From positions 1-9,043 of the forward strand of contig JAFGNQ010000460.1 of NCBI GenBank assembly GCA_016926925.1: DNA of 9,043 nt, written 5' to 3'. The notes beneath the pieces were generated by a model. The model searched no databases, was not told the origin of the DNA, and worked only from the letters and a program-made list of their open reading frames with translations. The position numbers and the translations under genes are program-made. Of this stretch, positions 6,527-9,043 are shown in pieces. The stretch is from Candidatus Aminicenantota bacterium (lineage in GTDB: Bacteria > Acidobacteriota > Aminicenantia > Aminicenantales > Aminicenantaceae). Within the stretch, counting starts at the first letter, position 1, and each line of letters opens with the position of its first letter.

Positions 6527-6557
6527 AACAGCTCTAAATTTGATTTCGGCAGCTCAT
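6527..6557 (+). promoter_or_regulatory. Candidate LytTR-type direct repeats at the kinase promoter
   Basis: AACAGCTCTA (6527-6536) and GGCAGCTCAT (6548-6557) share CAGCTC and start 21 bases apart, two helical turns. LytTR regulators usually bind two imperfect 9-base direct repeats with 12-13 base spacing of CAGTT-like core. The second repeat lies between the -35 and -10 boxes of the promoter at 6540-6568, which would suit autorepression. Binding by the regulator at 7598-8341 is inferred. Confidence 0.35.
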
Positions 6558-6568
6558 ACGGGTATATT
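6540..6568 (+). promoter_or_regulatory. Sigma-70-like promoter for the two-component operon
   Basis: TTGATT (6540-6545), a 17-base spacer, then TATATT (6563-6568). This is the best -35/-10 pair I found in the window. A start 7 bases after the -10 falls at about 6575, the first base of the GTG codon of the kinase. Confidence 0.5.
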
Positions 6569-6574
6569 CAGTTT

Positions 6575-7594
6575 GTGAAAACGGAAGCCGAGCAGTATAC
6601 GATCAAAAGCTTGATTACTTCCCGTGTGTTTCAGCACCTCCTCTTCTGGACGTTCTTTTTCGTATTTCTATCCGTAACTCCCGAAGCTCAAGCGCTTCCC
6701 TTTTGGCAGCTCGTTTGGCACAACCTCGGACATATCGCCGTGCTGATTCCGCCCGTCTACGCCCATTTTTTTATTCTGGAAAAATATTTCCTCAACAGAC
6801 GATACGGCATATATTTCGCCCTGCTCCTGCCGGTCGTGGCGGTATCGTCACTGGCAGCCAATTTCATCTTCAGAGAGTACTTTGCCTATAAAGGCGGCTT
6901 CCCCGGCTCCCTGTATTTCATCTCCTTCACTTTAGTCATCAGCACCTCTGCAAAACTCATCAAGAAAGCCGGCCGTCAGCGCATACAGATCAAGGATATC
7001 GAATCCAAACAGCTCCGGACAGAGCTTGACCTGCTGAAAGCACAGATCAATCCCCATTTTCTCTTCAACACGCTCAACAACCTCTTCGGAATGGCGAGAA
7101 ATCAGGACAAGAGCACGGCCGAAGGGATCGCCCACCTCTCTCACCTGATGCGCTACATGATCCATGAGAGCCAATCGGATCGCGTCGACCTTGATAAAGA
7201 AATAGAGCAGATAAACCGGCTCATCAAACTCCAGAAACTCCGCTTTTCCGAAGAAGACGCCATTGCCATCGATTTTAATGTAAAGGGAGAGACACAAAAG
7301 ACCCGGATTCCTCCCATGCTCTTGATTCCATTCATCGAGAACGCCTTCAAGCACGGGATAAGTTTGAGATCTCCCTCTTTCGTCGACATATCCATGACGG
7401 CCGGAGTCGGCCGCCTTGAATTTTCCGTAATAAACAGTATCCACGAGCAAGGATCGGAGTTCAAAGAATCCGATACGGGACAGGGGCTCCGGAATGTGCG
7501 GCGGAGGTTGGAACTTCTCTTTCCCAAAAACCACAAATTGAAGATAGAGGCTTCTGAAAATACCTTCTCCGTACTTCTCACGATTTCTCTTTAA
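6575..7594 (+). CDS. LytS/YehU-type sensor histidine kinase
   Basis: 339 residues. Four membrane helices (about 20-35, 47-68, 77-100, 112-130) form the sensor part with no large outer loop, so it probably senses something in or near the membrane. A short coiled linker leads to the His_kinase domain (PF06580 type): 'LKAQINPHFLFNTLNNL' at 154-170, with H161 the expected phosphorylation site. The ATPase part follows: 'IPPMLLIPFIENAFKHGI' (245-262, N256), N287 and the glycine box TGQGLRNVRRRLELLF (301-316). It should autophosphorylate and pass phosphate to D57 of the regulator three bases downstream. The start is GTG 6575 with no ribosome binding site; the promoter at 6540-6568 predicts transcription beginning at about that codon, so translation may be leaderless. 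No accessory sensor domain is present. The stimulus cannot be deduced. Confidence 0.9.
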   Translation: MKTEAEQYTIKSLITSRVFQHLLFWTFFFVFLSVTPEAQALPFWQLVWHNLGHIAVLIPPVYAHFFILEKYFLNRRYGIYFALLLPVVAVSSLAANFIFREYFAYKGGFPGSLYFISFTLVISTSAKLIKKAGRQRIQIKDIESKQLRTELDLLKAQINPHFLFNTLNNLFGMARNQDKSTAEGIAHLSHLMRYMIHESQSDRVDLDKEIEQINRLIKLQKLRFSEEDAIAIDFNVKGETQKTRIPPMLLIPFIENAFKHGISLRSPSFVDISMTAGVGRLEFSVINSIHEQGSEFKESDTGQGLRNVRRRLELLFPKNHKLKIEASENTFSVLLTISL

Positions 7595-7597
7595 AGG

Positions 7598-8341
7598 ATG
7601 GAAAACGTCTTGAAGTGTCTGGTAATCGACGATGAACCCATCGCCATCGAAATCCTGGAAGACTACATAAAGAAAATTCCATTTCTTGAGTCGGCAGGGT
7701 CTTTCCGGAGTGCCCTCAAGGCATTGGAATATCTACAAAACCATTCGGTCGACCTGATTTTTCTCGACATAAAAATGCGCGATTTGTCCGGGATACAGTT
7801 CCTTAAGTCCCTGACAAACCAACCTCTGGTCATTTTCACCACAGCCTATTCCGAATTCGCGGTCGAAAGCTACGATTATCAGGTCGTGGACTATCTTCTG
7901 AAACCGATCGAGTTCGAGCGTTTTCTCAAAGCATCCAACAAAGCCCTTAAGCAGCACCGGCTGCTCAGCACACGGAAATCCGCTCTCCCTCCCGCTGAGA
8001 TAGAAACACGGCCCAAAAACGCAGAGGTCTTGCTGATCAAGAGCGGCACCGATTACCATCCTATCAAATTCGACGACATCCTCTACATAGAAGGAGCAGG
8101 CAACTATGTCGTATTCGTGACGCATTCGAAGAGCGTCATGGCTTTGATGAACTTAAAAAGCGTCACCCGGCAGCTCCCGGCCGACCGATTCTTCCGTATC
8201 CATAAATCCTACATCGTCAATTTCAGGCATATCGACACGATCGAGACCGATCAGCTCAAAATCGGGAACACGACACTTCCCATCGGCGAGACCTATAAGA
8301 AGGCTTTCCTTGAGAAACTAAAAGATTTCGGCGAATTCTGA
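7598..8341 (+). CDS. LytTR-family response regulator
   Basis: 247 residues. The receiver domain (1-120) has the acidic pair D11/D12 in VIDDEP, phospho-acceptor D57 in IFLDIKM, T81/T82 in FTTAYSEFAVESY and K102 in LLKPIEFERF, so all residues for phosphotransfer are present. A linker (about 121-142) leads to a LytTR DNA-binding domain (143-245) with its hallmark blocks: 'FDDILYIEGAGNYVVFVT' (158-175), 'FFRIHKSYIVNFRHI' (198-212) and 'LPIGETYKKAF' (227-237). It starts 3 bases after the kinase stop (TAA AGG ATG), so the pair is one operon. The ribosome binding site for ATG 7598 is too close (AAAGG). A TTG at 7610 lies about 8 bases after AAGGATGG and would give the usual short N-terminus, so it is a fair alternative. 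Likely an AgrA/YehT/LytR-like transcription factor acting on nearby promoters. Confidence 0.92.
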   Translation: MENVLKCLVIDDEPIAIEILEDYIKKIPFLESAGSFRSALKALEYLQNHSVDLIFLDIKMRDLSGIQFLKSLTNQPLVIFTTAYSEFAVESYDYQVVDYLLKPIEFERFLKASNKALKQHRLLSTRKSALPPAEIETRPKNAEVLLIKSGTDYHPIKFDDILYIEGAGNYVVFVTHSKSVMALMNLKSVTRQLPADRFFRIHKSYIVNFRHIDTIETDQLKIGNTTLPIGETYKKAFLEKLKDFGEF

Positions 8342-8372
8342 AAGATGGGCATTCTTTCCATCCGCCCAAGAT

Positions 8373-8388
8373 TTCTGCCGCGGCAGAA
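8373..8388. repeat. Perfect 16-bp palindrome downstream of the response regulator
   Basis: TTCTGCCGCGGCAGAA is its own reverse complement, 32 bases after the stop of the regulator gene and 140 bases before the GNAT gene. There is no loop and no T run, so it is a poor terminator. It looks more like a binding site for a dimeric regulator. The rest of the gap 8342-8527 shows nothing else I can name except the promoter box below. Confidence 0.5.
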
Positions 8389-8500
8389 GTATATGCGGAG
8401 GGAACCCGTCTTATGTTGCCGGGAACAGAGATAGAAGAATATGAATTCAGGATTTTGTGTAAAAAAGAGGCACAAGCCCTCCCATGAATTCCGAAATTAG

Positions 8501-8509
8501 TGATAGAAT
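8501..8509 (+). promoter_or_regulatory. Candidate extended -10 promoter of the GNAT gene
   Basis: TGATAGAAT has the TGnTAtAAT form of an extended -10 box, which can work without a good -35. Transcription would begin near 8516, giving a leader of about 12 bases that still contains the ribosome binding site. The same nine bases occur on the minus strand at 3655 to 3647. Confidence 0.4.
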
Positions 8510-8527
8510 GGGGAAGCAGGAGGAGAA

Positions 8528-9043
8528 ATGCTATCAGGGATATCCATCGAGCCCTTCCGGGGCGATCTGGAAGGATTGGAGCGCATGGCCCATTCCTCCT
8601 GGCGCGATGAGTACGGTATCGAATCCTTTCCCAACTTCTACCGGACCGAATTCCTGAAGTTTCTTTTCGACCGTATCGAAGACAAGACTCATCTTCTGGC
8701 AGCCTACCGCGGAAACGAGATCGTCTCTTTTCTGGCCAATCTCCCCCAGCGGTTTCATCTGGACGGCCACACCCACCGGGCTGTTTACAGTTGTCTCATG
8801 GTAACGAGAAAAGAACTCCTCCGCCAGGGATTGGGGAAGGCCATCATCGACGAAGCCCTCAAGCTGAACCAGAAATTCCATTATGACTTTTCGCTCCTCA
8901 CGCTGGAAAAAGGGCACCGGTCCACGCAAATGATAAAAAAACTCGAGGAAACGGGGAAACCGGTCGAGTGGGTCAAACGGAATTATGTCATCGCCCGCAT
9001 TCTGGATAGAGACAGGGTCGTAGACTCCGAGGGTTTGAAAAAA
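8528..9043 (+). CDS. GNAT-family N-acetyltransferase, 3' partial
   Basis: 172 residues are visible and the frame is open to the right edge. ATG 8528 follows AGGAGG closely (AGGAGGAGAAATG), an unambiguous start. The N-terminal part 'ISIEPFRGDLEGLERMAHSS' (5-24) fits the first strand and helix of the GNAT fold. 'THLLAAYRGNEIVSFLANLP' (54-73) is the strand pair before the cofactor site. 'CLMVTRKELLRQGLGKAIID' (89-108) is motif A, where backbone amides hold acetyl-CoA pyrophosphate; the usual Q/R-x-x-G-x-G/A is slightly altered, with Leu at the first place and Arg one later. 'FSLLTLEKGHRSTQMIKKLE' (121-140) is motif B. It probably transfers an acetyl group to an amine; the acceptor is unknown. 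A protein continuing well past this point could be a two-domain GNAT. It has its own candidate promoter and is probably not part of the two-component operon. Confidence 0.75.
   Translation, partial: MLSGISIEPFRGDLEGLERMAHSSWRDEYGIESFPNFYRTEFLKFLFDRIEDKTHLLAAYRGNEIVSFLANLPQRFHLDGHTHRAVYSCLMVTRKELLRQGLGKAIIDEALKLNQKFHYDFSLLTLEKGHRSTQMIKKLEETGKPVEWVKRNYVIARILDRDRVVDSEGLKK

Noticed and set aside
6932..7534. 200-codon open frame on the minus strand
   Set aside because: It is antisense to the histidine kinase, whose motifs are all intact on the other strand; a shadow of its codon use.
1..9043. CRISPR arrays, tRNA or rRNA genes
   Set aside because: No regularly spaced direct repeats and no tRNA or rRNA-like conserved segments were seen on either strand.

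Overview
The window is about 9 kb of chromosomal DNA with roughly balanced base composition. It carries eight genes: six complete, and one cut at each edge. The organism is probably a Gram-negative-type bacterium. It has a twin-arginine-exported protein, an anti-sigma factor with a LolA-like extracytoplasmic domain, a MotA/TolQ/ExbB-type channel protein, and a LytS/LytTR two-component pair of the kind common in Bacteroidota, Acidobacteriota and Aminicenantes-like lineages. No ribosomal RNA or other phylogenetic marker is present, so the phylum is a guess.

Layout. (1) Positions 3-617, + strand: the C-terminal end of a protein ending in a beta-sandwich (LamG-like) domain. (2) Positions 766-3327, - strand: a tight three-gene operon read right to left. 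It runs ECF sigma factor, then a membrane anti-sigma factor (4-base ATGA overlap), then a nine-helix membrane protein that looks like two MotA/ExbB channel units fused in tandem (1 base between stop and start). (3) Positions 3328-3847: an AT-rich divergent intergenic region with repeated ATTCTAT motifs. (4) Positions 3848-5665, + strand: a membrane-anchored MutS-like ATPase. (5) Positions 5772-6410, - strand: a Tat-exported protein of the L-2-amino-thiazoline-4-carboxylic acid hydrolase-like family. (6) Positions 6575-8341, + strand: a LytS-type histidine kinase and a LytTR response regulator, with a promoter placed so that the kinase mRNA could be leaderless. (7) Positions 8528-9043, + strand: the N-terminal part of a GNAT acetyltransferase, running off the window.

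Two copies of the same inverted-repeat element (REPIN/MITE-like, core AAGTATGATGTCCC) are present. One lies between the convergent MutS-like and hydrolase-like genes. The other sits inside the sigma operon, where it encodes the last ~30 residues of the anti-sigma factor and stops directly against the ribosome binding site of the channel gene.

How the parts may work together: the sigma/anti-sigma/duplicated-channel operon looks like one envelope-signalling unit in which an ion-channel-like protein is co-expressed with a transmembrane anti-sigma switch. The two-component pair is divergent from the hydrolase-like gene and may control it, itself, or both. A pair of direct repeats 21 bp apart over the kinase promoter fits LytTR binding geometry. 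These functional links are inferences from gene order and motifs.
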